Shown here: piece by piece, positions 1 through 6,168 of the stretch
How the letters are laid out: each line of letters begins with the position of its first letter
How positions within the stretch are numbered: the stretch's first letter is position 1
Source: Halanaerobiales bacterium
GTDB lineage: Bacteria > Bacillota > Halanaerobiia > Halanaerobiales > JADQBU01
NCBI GenBank assembly: GCA_016278435.1
Contig: JADQBU010000132.1
Location: 1 to 6,538, forward strand
Length of the DNA: 6,538 bases
Direction of reading: 5' to 3'
The notes under the pieces: model-generated
Databases searched by the model: none
What the model was told of the DNA's origin: nothing
What the model saw: only the letters and a program-made list of their open reading frames with translations
Translations under genes and position numbers: made by a program

Positions 1-682
1 CAGACTTTAGTTCATTGCTCCTGATTAAGATTGAGGAAAATAAATATTCTCCCCAGGAACTCACCAGAGAATAAATAAAAACAGTAGCCACACCTGGTGC
101 CGTCAGAGGTAATATTATGGATAAAAAGGTCCTGAAGTTACTGGCCCCATCAATAATGGCCGCCTCTTCAATATCATCCGGAACCGCCTCAAAAAAGGAG
201 CGCAGCAGCCATGTACAGAACGGAACCGCCAGGGCGGTATGAACAATTATCAATGATATTCTTGTATCTATTAATTTGAGATGAGCCATAATCCCTTCTA
301 CCGGTAAAATCATCAACACTGTCGGGAAAACATAGATCAAGAGAAGCAGTTTAGCAAATATCTCCTTTCCCGGTATCGGATACCGGCTCAGGGCATAAGC
401 ACTCATCGCTGCAATCACAGTGGAAAAAAAAGCTACCGGAATACCGATATAAATACTGTTTATAAGATATTTTATAAAAGACTTAATCCCGTATTCTGAA
501 GTAAAGAGGGGTATGTAATTTTTAAAGGAAAAATCATCGGGTATAAATTTAACCTCTCCCTTAATAATTGTTGTATCAGATTGAAAAGAAGCAGTTATAA
601 CCCACATATAGGGATAAAGAAAGAATAATAGGACAAGTAGTATGATACCTATTTTAAATATTTTAGACATTTTAAACTTCAT
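1..682 (-). CDS. CUT1 sugar ABC transporter permease 2 (MalG/UgpE type), C-terminus cut off by window edge
   Basis: Inner-membrane permease subunit of a carbohydrate ABC importer, pairing with permease 1 to form the channel. The window holds 227 codons. The N-terminus starts with a hydrophobic segment at about residues 9-30, and further membrane segments lie near 71-98, 108-130, 142-162 and 186-215. The cytoplasmic EAA loop that docks on the ATPase is clear at about 172-193 (EEAAIIDGAS... then LPL), in the canonical MalG-type form. Family members are usually about 270-280 residues, so roughly 45-50 residues lie outside the window. I chose the ATG at 682 because GGAG sits 8 bases upstream (691-694). 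This start overlaps the end of permease 1 by 11 bases (ATGAAGTTTAA), a typical sign of translational coupling. A second in-frame ATG at 670 is possible but has poorer ribosome-binding context. The substrate cannot be read from the sequence. Confidence 0.93.
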   Translation of the reverse strand, partial: MKFKMSKIFKIGIILLVLLFFLYPYMWVITASFQSDTTIIKGEVKFIPDDFSFKNYIPLFTSEYGIKSFIKYLINSIYIGIPVAFFSTVIAAMSAYALSRYPIPGKEIFAKLLLLIYVFPTVLMILPVEGIMAHLKLIDTRISLIIVHTALAVPFCTWLLRSFFEAVPDDIEEAAIIDGASNFRTFLSIILPLTAPGVATVFIYSLVSSWGEYLFSSILIRSNELKS

Positions 683-1550
683 CAGAACCACTCCAGGCAA
701 ATTTGAAATATAAAATTCCGGCCAGAACCATAATAATTATCACAATCACTGACAGGGCAGCTGACTGTCCCATATTAAAAGTCCGATAGGCACTCCTATA
801 AATTAAAACAGGAATCGTCAGAGTTGCATTGGAAGGGCCGCCTTCGGTTGTCATCTGGATTAAATCAAAAACATTGAAATTCCAGACAAGAACCAGAAAC
901 CCCATAAAACCAATCATTGGGCCGATCATAGGCATAATTAAATACCTTAACTGCTGCCAGAAATTAGCTCCATCTACCTCCATCTGTTCATATAAACTTT
1001 TAGGTATATTTTGTAGAGAGGCCAGTATAAGTAACATACCAAAAGGCATATATTTCAAACTATTTACAAAAATCAAGGTTATTAAGGCCAGGGACCTGCT
1101 GCCCAGAAAATTAATTGTATGACTAATAATTCCCAGAGACATAAGCTGCTGACTGATGATCCCCATCGTTGGCTCCAGTAGCCACCTCCAGATAATAGCA
1201 ACAACAACCCCGGGAATAATCCAGGGTACCAGAATTAAACTCCGGGCTACAGAAATACCCTTTATTTTCTGATTCATTAAGATCGCAAGACCTACTGGAA
1301 TACTGAGCTGAACTACTAAACTAATGACTGTCCAGACCAGAGAGTTTTTCAGAGCAGTATAAAAAGTAGAATCACTCAGGAGACTAACATAATTATTAAG
1401 TCCATTGAATTTAAGATCTCCAAAGCCAAACTGGGTAGAATAAAAGGAAAGTCTGGACATGGCAATAATAGGATAGAGATAAAAAACACAAATCAGAAGC
1501 AGTAATGGTAACAACAAGAATAACCCGACTACTAATTTCTTTTCCCTCAT
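672..1550 (-). CDS. CUT1 sugar ABC transporter permease 1 (MalF/UgpA/LacF type)
   Basis: Complete 292-residue inner-membrane permease, normal length for the UgpA/LacF-like class, which lacks the large periplasmic domain of E. coli MalF. Hydrophobic segments lie at about residues 8-30, 66-93, 104-124, 154-180, 205-230 and 264-284. The EAA loop is present in a relaxed form at about 187-211 (YEQMEVDGA... then IMP), with the Asp-Gly-Ala core intact. The stretch TTEGGPSNAT at 234-243 is the usual conserved loop before the last membrane segment. It lies between the binding-protein gene and permease 2, as in most CUT1 operons. The start is forced: in-frame stop TGA lies about 28 bases upstream and no other start codon falls between. 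That ATG has no recognisable Shine-Dalgarno and instead follows a perfect hairpin by six bases (see 1557-1581). No ATPase gene is in the window; such systems often use a shared MsmX/UgpC-type ATPase encoded elsewhere. Confidence 0.96.
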   Translation of the reverse strand: MREKKLVVGLFLLLPLLLLICVFYLYPIIAMSRLSFYSTQFGFGDLKFNGLNNYVSLLSDSTFYTALKNSLVWTVISLVVQLSIPVGLAILMNQKIKGISVARSLILVPWIIPGVVVAIIWRWLLEPTMGIISQQLMSLGIISHTINFLGSRSLALITLIFVNSLKYMPFGMLLILASLQNIPKSLYEQMEVDGANFWQQLRYLIMPMIGPMIGFMGFLVLVWNFNVFDLIQMTTEGGPSNATLTIPVLIYRSAYRTFNMGQSAALSVIVIIIMVLAGILYFKFAWSGSDEV

Positions 1551-1556
1551 GATAGA

Positions 1557-1581
1557 TTGAGGGGGGCAAGTCCCCCCTCAA
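1557..1581 (-). promoter_or_regulatory. Perfect G/C hairpin between binding-protein and permease 1 genes
   Basis: On the minus strand the sequence is TTGAGGGGGG, loop ACTTG, CCCCCCTCAA: a perfect 10-bp stem with a 5-base loop. It begins 22 bases after the binding-protein stop and ends six bases before the permease 1 ATG. There is no following run of T, so it does not look like a normal intrinsic terminator. In many sugar ABC operons (malE-malF is the classic case) a hairpin at this point protects the upstream mRNA and lowers permease output relative to binding protein, and that is the likely role here. A second run of six G (1588-1593) just upstream could compete for the same C run, giving an alternative fold. 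Confidence 0.75.
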
Positions 1582-1603
1582 TAATTACCCCCCTTTTTCT
1601 TTA

Positions 1604-2926
1604 TTACTGCATATATTTCTTCATTTCTTCTTCGCCCCAGTCGATAGCCTCCTGAGGGGTTAGATCCTCTACTACTGCTTTCTGGACAATCTTTGCAAAT
1701 AAATTGGCACCACTTATTTTACCTATTGAAAGATTTACAGCCTTACCGGTTGCAAACCCGTAGACATTACTCTTCTTGGCTGCCTTGAGAGTAACCTTAT
1801 TTATATCTTCATAGGCACTGACAATGGAATTATTCCAGAATTCAGGCACTTTAGCGGCATCCTCAGTTACTGGCACAAAACTACCCGGTTCCTGACCGGC
1901 AGTAAACCTGGCCAGTATCTCCGGCTGCATCAAGAACTTGATAAACTCTTTAACTATTTCATATGTCCCTCTTTCCCTGGTAGCTTTAAAGATATGAATA
2001 CCATTAGGATAGGATATTGTCGTTCCCCTGCCACCTGCTGCTGGAACAGGTATCGTGGTGGCTGCAATATCAAAATCTTTTGCTTCATAAAAACGACGCT
2101 GGATACCGCCGAAATACGGAGCCATGGCCAGATTACCAGCAGCCAGATTCATCTCAAATTCTCCCCAGGACCATCCAGTTGCAGAAGATGAAGTATATTT
2201 AAATAGCTTCTTATACATCTCCAGAGCCTTTACTGTTTCTGGACTGTCAAAGACCAGATTACCTTCTTCATCAAAGACATTTGTCCCATAACTGGACATT
2301 ACCGCCCAGATCATTTCCTGAGTCAAAAGACTATCTGAAGCAGTAATGCCGATGCCATAGATGTCGGTTTCCCCGTCATTATCTGTATCGACAGTCATTT
2401 TTTTGGCATACTCAAGTACTTCTTCCCAGGTCTCTGGTGGTTCACTGGTACCTACATATTTTTCCAGGTAACTGGGACGATAGAGAAGAACAAACGGCAT
2501 AGTCCAGACCGGTACACCCCAGTATTCACCATCATAATTATAAGGGGCCATCTGACTATCCAGAATATTGTGTTTTTCATCTAATTCCTTCACCAGATCA
2601 GTAACTGGAAGAATTCCACCAGCCTGATTAGCAACAATATTTAATTCAGGGAGGTCAAATTGAAAGTCAGGAACGGTGTTAGACCTGATTGCTGACAGAG
2701 TTTTTGCATAGGCATCCCCCCAGGAAACAACTTCCTGTTTTATGTCAACACCCGGGTGTTCTTCTTCAAACATATTCAAAACTTCTTCAATTGCTTTAAC
2801 CCGGTGGGCCGGTGCTTCATGATGCCAGAAAGTTACCTCAGTTACATCCTGTGCTAGCGCCATTCCTCCCAGGAGTAAACTGACAATTATCACGAGAAAC
2901 GGTAATGAAAAATTCTTCTTAAACAT
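1604..2926 (-). CDS. Extracellular sugar-binding protein of a CUT1 ABC transporter
   Basis: Complete 440-residue solute-binding protein of the MalE/UgpB-like family (SBP_bac_1 fold), which captures the sugar outside the inner membrane and delivers it to the two permeases. A signal peptide is evident: basic start (MFKK), hydrophobic core at about 8-21 and an ALA-type cleavage site near residue 25 (MALA/QD). There is no cysteine at or after the cleavage site, so this is not a lipoprotein; it would be free in a periplasm, which suits a two-membrane organism. The mature protein opens with VTFWHHEAP, the usual first beta strand. Residues 180-191 (DTDNDGETDIYG) match an EF-hand-like calcium loop, with Asp at 180, 182, 184 and 188. 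Aromatic residues at W69, W141, W252 and W254 could stack on a sugar, though the ligand cannot be named. The ATG at 2926 has GGGAG about 8-10 bases upstream. Downstream, after a hairpin, come both permease genes. Confidence 0.95.
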   Translation of the reverse strand: MFKKNFSLPFLVIIVSLLLGGMALAQDVTEVTFWHHEAPAHRVKAIEEVLNMFEEEHPGVDIKQEVVSWGDAYAKTLSAIRSNTVPDFQFDLPELNIVANQAGGILPVTDLVKELDEKHNILDSQMAPYNYDGEYWGVPVWTMPFVLLYRPSYLEKYVGTSEPPETWEEVLEYAKKMTVDTDNDGETDIYGIGITASDSLLTQEMIWAVMSSYGTNVFDEEGNLVFDSPETVKALEMYKKLFKYTSSSATGWSWGEFEMNLAAGNLAMAPYFGGIQRRFYEAKDFDIAATTIPVPAAGGRGTTISYPNGIHIFKATRERGTYEIVKEFIKFLMQPEILARFTAGQEPGSFVPVTEDAAKVPEFWNNSIVSAYEDINKVTLKAAKKSNVYGFATGKAVNLSIGKISGANLFAKIVQKAVVEDLTPQEAIDWGEEEMKKYMQ

Positions 2927-2936
2927 TTAAATTACA

Positions 2937-2945
2937 CTCCCTCTC
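2937..2945 (-). promoter_or_regulatory. Shine-Dalgarno of the binding-protein gene
   Basis: The minus strand reads GAGGGAGTG, then about ten bases to the ATG at 2926. The GGAG core and spacing support that ATG as the translation start, and no upstream in-frame alternative is needed because the signal peptide begins normally there. Confidence 0.7.
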
Positions 2946-3000
2946 TAAATCAAAGTTATCTTTCTGAAAAAATAATTTTACTCCCAAGCCGTTTTTTCTT

Positions 3001-3010
3001 ATCACCTCCC
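3001..3010 (-). promoter_or_regulatory. Orphan Shine-Dalgarno-like site (GGGAGGTGAT) in the SIS-binding protein spacer
   Basis: GGAGGTGAT is a nine-base match to the anti-Shine-Dalgarno end of 16S rRNA, as strong as any in the window, yet no gene starts at normal spacing after it. The nearest candidate is a TTG at 2987, 13 bases beyond the end of the match. It would open a 22-codon frame (2919-2987) whose TAA overlaps the first codons of the binding-protein gene. This may be a leader peptide coupled to that gene, a ribosome-holding site, or a relic of a lost gene. I see no convincing promoter or terminator elsewhere in the 141-base spacer. Confidence 0.4.
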
Positions 3011-3067
3011 TGTGCTAAATAAAAATAATGTTCTCTTCTCTACACCAGATTACTATTGAAAATAATT

Positions 3068-3820
3068 TTATGTATAAGGCATATACTTAATTACATCCCT
3101 GTATACTTCAAAAATTTTATCATTATGTTCCTTACCTTTATCTAAATTTCCACTTACAAAAACAGGAGGGGTTATACCTTCATCCAGCAGCTCACTTACT
3201 GTTTGTACGATTATAGCATTAATTATTGTTGCCCCACTTATAGTAGATACTGGCCCTACTTTCTGTTCAAAACCTTCAAACTTAATAGCCGCATCACCTT
3301 TTTCTGCTCCATTATCTATAACAATATCTGCTAATTCATATAATTTCTTACCACTTTCATGCCGTGAGCTAACCTGTTGAGAATATTTCAAGGAGGTAAT
3401 TGCTATAATATAAGCCCCCCGCTTTTTAGTCTCTAAAGCCATCTCTATCGGAACATTATTTCTGCCCGAGGTTGAAAATAAGAAAATTAAATCATTCTCT
3501 TTAATATTTCTCTCATCTACAATAATTTCAGCATAACCGGACATATTTTCTATCCTGGACGTCTTTGTAACTGGAATTTCATCTAACCACATACCGGGAG
3601 GAAAAATTCCGTTTATTAATGACAGTCCACCAGCACGATAGAAAATTTCTGCAGTTAATATTGAAGAATGTGTACAGCCAAAAGCCCAGATTGTATTTTT
3701 TTCTTTTACTGCTTTTGTAAGAACTTTACTTGCCAGATCAATCTTATCTAATTGTTTATCCATTATCCAATCAACCAGGTTTTTAATTTGATTTATATAT
3801 CTTTTTGAACCTTTTCCCAT
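3068..3820 (-). CDS. SIS-domain sugar-phosphate protein, UPF0309-like
   Basis: Complete 250-residue cytoplasmic protein with one SIS (sugar isomerase) domain, a fold that binds phosphosugars. The length fits the UPF0309 group rather than GmhA (about 190), MurQ (about 300) or two-domain FrlB/GlmS proteins. Recognisable elements in order: FGCTHSS at 47-53, YRAGGL at 61-66, the phosphate-binding STSGRN loop at 116-121, SSRHESGKKL at 151-160, a DNGAEKGDA segment at 169-177, GPVSTISGA at 189-197 and PPVFVSGN at 218-225. As I recall the family, the first motif normally reads GHSH; here it reads THSS, so a conserved His and Gly are replaced. The reaction is unproven. From memory, a Streptomyces SIS protein of similar type (NagS) has been reported to dehydrate N-acetylglucosamine 6-phosphate, and the neighbouring nagB and NagR-like regulator would suit an amino-sugar phosphate substrate. 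The start at 3820 is supported by a perfect AGGAGGT six bases upstream, which overlaps the kinase stop. Confidence 0.88.
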   Translation of the reverse strand: MGKGSKRYINQIKNLVDWIMDKQLDKIDLASKVLTKAVKEKNTIWAFGCTHSSILTAEIFYRAGGLSLINGIFPPGMWLDEIPVTKTSRIENMSGYAEIIVDERNIKENDLIFLFSTSGRNNVPIEMALETKKRGAYIIAITSLKYSQQVSSRHESGKKLYELADIVIDNGAEKGDAAIKFEGFEQKVGPVSTISGATIINAIIVQTVSELLDEGITPPVFVSGNLDKGKEHNDKIFEVYRDVIKYMPYT

Positions 3821-3826
3821 AAAACT

Positions 3827-3833
3827 ACCTCCT
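3827..3833 (-). promoter_or_regulatory. Shine-Dalgarno of the SIS gene, overlapping the kinase stop codon
   Basis: AGGAGGT on the minus strand, six bases before the ATG at 3820. Its first two bases belong to the kinase TAG (3834-3832). Ribosomes ending the kinase therefore finish on this site, so the two proteins are almost certainly co-transcribed and probably translationally coupled. Confidence 0.85.
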
Positions 3834-5343
3834 ATTTACTAAAGTAATCTCGTAAGCCCGGATAAATTTGTTTGTACTTCTGATAAAGTTGTTGATATTT
3901 TAAAGCATTTTTCTCGTCAGGTATCTGTACTCCTTTCCTTCTAACATAAAAGTTGCAAGCTTCCTGAAGAGTACTGAACTTACCATAGCCTACCGCTGCC
4001 AGTATTGCCGCTCCTAAAGGAGAAGTGTCCGTACTCCTTAAAGTAATTAATTTTTGATTGTATATATCAGCCTGAATCTGTTTCCATAATTCGTTTTTAG
4101 CCCCACCAGCGGAAATTACAATTTCATTTATATCTATCTTTAGACTCTTAATAGTTTCCAGACACTCTTTAATTCCAAAAGTAACCCCTTCAAGTATCGC
4201 CCTTACCAGATATTTTTTATTATGTTTGGGAGTAATACCAATAAAAACACCTTTAGCTTTATCATCCATATAAGGTGTCCCGGCTCCATTAAGATAGGGA
4301 AGAAAAAATAATTCATCTGCACCTGGAGGCACTTTTTCCACCCCTTTTAATAATAAATCATAGGCATCAAGGGAGGTGTCTTTAACTGTAATGTTTTCTA
4401 TTAAAGATATATTATCTTTAAACCACTTTAATGACAAGCCGGCAGAAAGAACCGACGCCAGAACAAAATATTTTTCTTCTGCTGCATGGCAAAAATTAAA
4501 CAACTTACCAATTGTATCGGGATAAACTCTGTCGGTTGTAGCTACAACCTGGCCTGCTGTACCAATTGTTATAGCTGCATTTCCTTCGCTAAGGTTATTA
4601 TTACCTACTGCTCCACAGGCAAGATCACCGGCACCTGCTACAACAGGAATACCTGCTTTTAAACCCAGAATATTTGCACTTCTTTTTGTAATCTGACCAG
4701 CAATTTCCTGGGAATTGATAGCCCGGGGCATTTTATCTATTTCAAGGTCTAAACCATTTAATATATTCTCTGACCAGGCTTTTCGATGAATATCAAATAA
4801 CAATGTACCTGATGCATCTGAATAGTCTGTATAAAATTTATTTGTCAGTTTAAATCTAATATAATCTTTCGGCAAAAGTATTTTATAAGTTTTGTTATAA
4901 ATATGGTCGAAATTGTGCTTAATCCAGATAATTTTAGGAAGGGTATAAGCCGGAATTACAGGATTACCAGTTATATTCTGTACTGTTTCCTCCCCCAGTT
5001 TATTTATTATAAAATCGCATTCTTTACTGGTTCTGTTATCCGCCCATATAATACAGGGGTAAAGGGGTCTACCTTTATCATCAACAAAGACTGGACCGTG
5101 CATCTGCCCTGAAACACCCACTACTTTGATCTTCATAAAGGCATCAGGATTTTCCTTTTTAAGTAGGTTAGTACCTTTGATTATACTCTCCCACCAGATC
5201 CCGGGATCTTCCTGGGCCCAATTTAATTGGGGGGACTCTATATCATATTCAATCAATGTAGAATTAACTATTTCCCCCTCGAAAGACATTAAAAGTGTTT
5301 TTGCTCCAGAGGTGCCAATATCAAAACTTAATATATAATCCAT
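3832..5343 (-). CDS. FGGY-family carbohydrate kinase, xylulokinase-like
   Basis: Complete 503-residue ATP-dependent sugar kinase with the two actin-like FGGY domains, normal length for XylB-type enzymes. The N-terminal nucleotide-binding strand is FDIGTSGAKT at 7-16 (D8). SGQMHG at 78-83 is the xylulokinase-type substrate motif, LLPKDYIRF lies at 156-164, and TDYSDASGT at 172-180 matches the XylB sugar-binding region. The catalytic base is expected to be D240 in AGAGDLACGAVG. The second FGGY signature, AGGAKNELW, is at 412-420. E. coli XylB has GERTP where this protein has GAGTP (353-357), a difference also seen in FGGY proteins of mixed specificity. The true substrate is therefore open: xylulose by overall similarity, something linked to amino sugars by context. 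I chose ATG 5343 over the preceding in-frame TTG (5346) because GGGGA then lies seven bases upstream instead of four. The operator and promoter lie just upstream; the SIS gene follows after 11 bases. Confidence 0.93.
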   Translation of the reverse strand: MDYILSFDIGTSGAKTLLMSFEGEIVNSTLIEYDIESPQLNWAQEDPGIWWESIIKGTNLLKKENPDAFMKIKVVGVSGQMHGPVFVDDKGRPLYPCIIWADNRTSKECDFIINKLGEETVQNITGNPVIPAYTLPKIIWIKHNFDHIYNKTYKILLPKDYIRFKLTNKFYTDYSDASGTLLFDIHRKAWSENILNGLDLEIDKMPRAINSQEIAGQITKRSANILGLKAGIPVVAGAGDLACGAVGNNNLSEGNAAITIGTAGQVVATTDRVYPDTIGKLFNFCHAAEEKYFVLASVLSAGLSLKWFKDNISLIENITVKDTSLDAYDLLLKGVEKVPPGADELFFLPYLNGAGTPYMDDKAKGVFIGITPKHNKKYLVRAILEGVTFGIKECLETIKSLKIDINEIVISAGGAKNELWKQIQADIYNQKLITLRSTDTSPLGAAILAAVGYGKFSTLQEACNFYVRRKGVQIPDEKNALKYQQLYQKYKQIYPGLRDYFSK

Positions 5344-5350
5344 CAAATCA

Positions 5351-5355
5351 TCCCC
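5351..5355 (-). promoter_or_regulatory. Shine-Dalgarno deciding the kinase start
   Basis: GGGGA on the minus strand lies seven bases before ATG 5343 and only four before the in-frame TTG at 5346, so the ATG is the better start and the protein begins MDYILSFD. Confidence 0.65.
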
Positions 5356-5388
5356 GTATAATAAAATTAAACACTTAATATTGGGTAT

Positions 5389-5402
5389 ATGGTATATACC
5401 AT
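5389..5402. promoter_or_regulatory. Palindromic operator, likely for the GntR/HutC regulator
   Basis: ATGGTATATACCAT is a perfect 14-bp palindrome containing TGGTATATACCA. It has the layout of operators bound by amino-sugar GntR/HutC repressors (the DasR/NagR type, TGGTnTAnACCA), and the regulator encoded immediately upstream belongs to that family. It begins four bases after a TATAAT box, so a bound repressor would cover the transcription start. A further GGTATAT half-site directly abuts it (5384-5390), giving a nested second inverted repeat, GGTATAT-GGT-ATATACC, at 5384-5400. Binding by the neighbouring protein is inferred, not shown. Confidence 0.75.
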
Positions 5403-5406
5403 TTTT

Positions 5407-5434
5407 ATTATATATTCTCTATATATTGTGAAAA
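5407..5434 (-). promoter_or_regulatory. Probable sigma-70/sigma-A promoter for the kinase-SIS operon
   Basis: On the minus strand a perfect TATAAT (5412-5407) is preceded by 16 bases and TTTTCA (5434-5429) as a possible -35 box. The overlapping TTCACA is closer to TTGACA but only 14 bases away, so the -35 choice is uncertain. The start of transcription would fall in the palindrome at 5389-5402, giving an mRNA leader of about 50 bases. The surroundings are very AT-rich, so chance matches to -10 boxes are easy; the position next to the operator is the main support. Confidence 0.55.
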
Positions 5435-5451
5435 TCCTTTTTTTATTTAAT

Positions 5452-6168
5452 TTAATCTGTCAATATTACCTTGAATTTATATTTATCACCCCGGTAGATA
5501 GATTTTACATACTCTATCGGGATGTTTTCTTCATTAAGTGTAAAACGAGTAAGAATTAATACAGGATCCCCTTCCGAAATATCCAGTAGTTCTCCGTAAA
5601 TTTCTGATGCTATATCTGCTTCTAACGTTTGCTCTGCATTATTTAACTTTAAATCATACTGATTTCTTAAAATACTGTAAAGAGAACTTTCTAAATCCTT
5701 TGATAATATTCCAGGACAATACTTTGCATTGAGATAAGCAGTTTCAAACGCCATTGGTTTTCCATTTGCACACCTGACTCTATCTAGTTTAAATACCTTA
5801 TCTCCTATATTTAATTTTAATTTATCACGAATTTCCTTATCTGGGTTAATCTCTTTCGTACTGATTACTGAAGTTGAAGGAATAAGTCCTCTGCTTAACA
5901 TATCTTGAGTAAATCCTTTTAACTTTACGAGTTTTTCCTCTATTTTTTTATCATTAACAAAGGTACCACTACCCTGTCTTCTTATGAGAATTCCTTCATT
6001 CTTTAAATCATCCAATGCTTTTCTAATAGTCATTCGACTAACCCCATATTTTTGTTCCAGAGACCTTTCAGAAGGTATTTTTGCATTGATTTCCCATTTT
6101 CCATCTTCAATCTTTTCTTTAAATAATTTTTTTAGCTGTATATATAGTGGTAACCCATTGTTTTCCAT
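5452..6168 (-). CDS. GntR-family (HutC subfamily) transcriptional regulator, NagR/DasR-like
   Basis: Complete 238-residue regulator with the two-part HutC layout. The N-terminal winged helix-turn-helix spans about 7-71: PLYIQLKK, then IPSER at 31-35, YGVSRMTIRKAL at 41-52 and the wing RRQGSGTF at 63-70. A UTRA ligand-binding domain runs from about 83 to 235, with GFTQDMLSRG at 85-94, RVRCANGKPMAFE at about 131-143 and YVKSIYRGDKYKF near the end. This order and several phrases resemble B. subtilis NagR (YvoA) as I remember it, whose effectors are glucosamine 6-phosphate and N-acetylglucosamine 6-phosphate. The likely role is repression of the kinase-SIS(-transporter) genes through the palindrome at 5389-5402, released by a phosphosugar. 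It lies downstream of nagB and 108 bases before the kinase. Start ATG 6168 has AAGGG ten bases upstream (6179-6183), a rather long spacing. The exact effector is unknown. Confidence 0.93.
   Translation of the reverse strand: MENNGLPLYIQLKKLFKEKIEDGKWEINAKIPSERSLEQKYGVSRMTIRKALDDLKNEGILIRRQGSGTFVNDKKIEEKLVKLKGFTQDMLSRGLIPSTSVISTKEINPDKEIRDKLKLNIGDKVFKLDRVRCANGKPMAFETAYLNAKYCPGILSKDLESSLYSILRNQYDLKLNNAEQTLEADIASEIYGELLDISEGDPVLILTRFTLNEENIPIEYVKSIYRGDKYKFKVILTD

Noticed and set aside
829..1122. 97-codon open frame on the + strand within permease 1
   Set aside because: It is fully antisense to a well-supported permease with clear family motifs, has low-complexity composition (repeated IGPIIG) and no recognisable domain.
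1557..1600. Intrinsic terminator between binding protein and permease 1
   Set aside because: The hairpin is strong but neither strand has a proper T-run right after it. On the minus strand it is followed by TCTATC and a start codon; on the + strand the T5 run comes 12 bases after the stem, behind six C, and no + strand gene ends there.
1994..2202. Two overlapping + strand frames of 61-65 codons inside the binding-protein gene
   Set aside because: Both are antisense to a complete solute-binding protein, overlap each other in different frames and show no family features.
1..2926. Claiming the transporter lacks an ATPase
   Set aside because: The window ends inside permease 2, so an ATPase gene could follow directly; many CUT1 systems also share one ATPase encoded elsewhere.
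3068..3820. SIS protein as MurQ, GmhA or a fructoselysine deglycase (FrlB)
   Set aside because: Length and motifs do not fit: MurQ is about 300 residues with different signatures, GmhA is about 190, and FrlB has two SIS domains and normally pairs with a PfkB-type kinase.
4903..5338. Two + strand frames of about 70 codons inside the kinase gene
   Set aside because: They oppose conserved kinase coding sequence and have no supporting ribosome site or motif.
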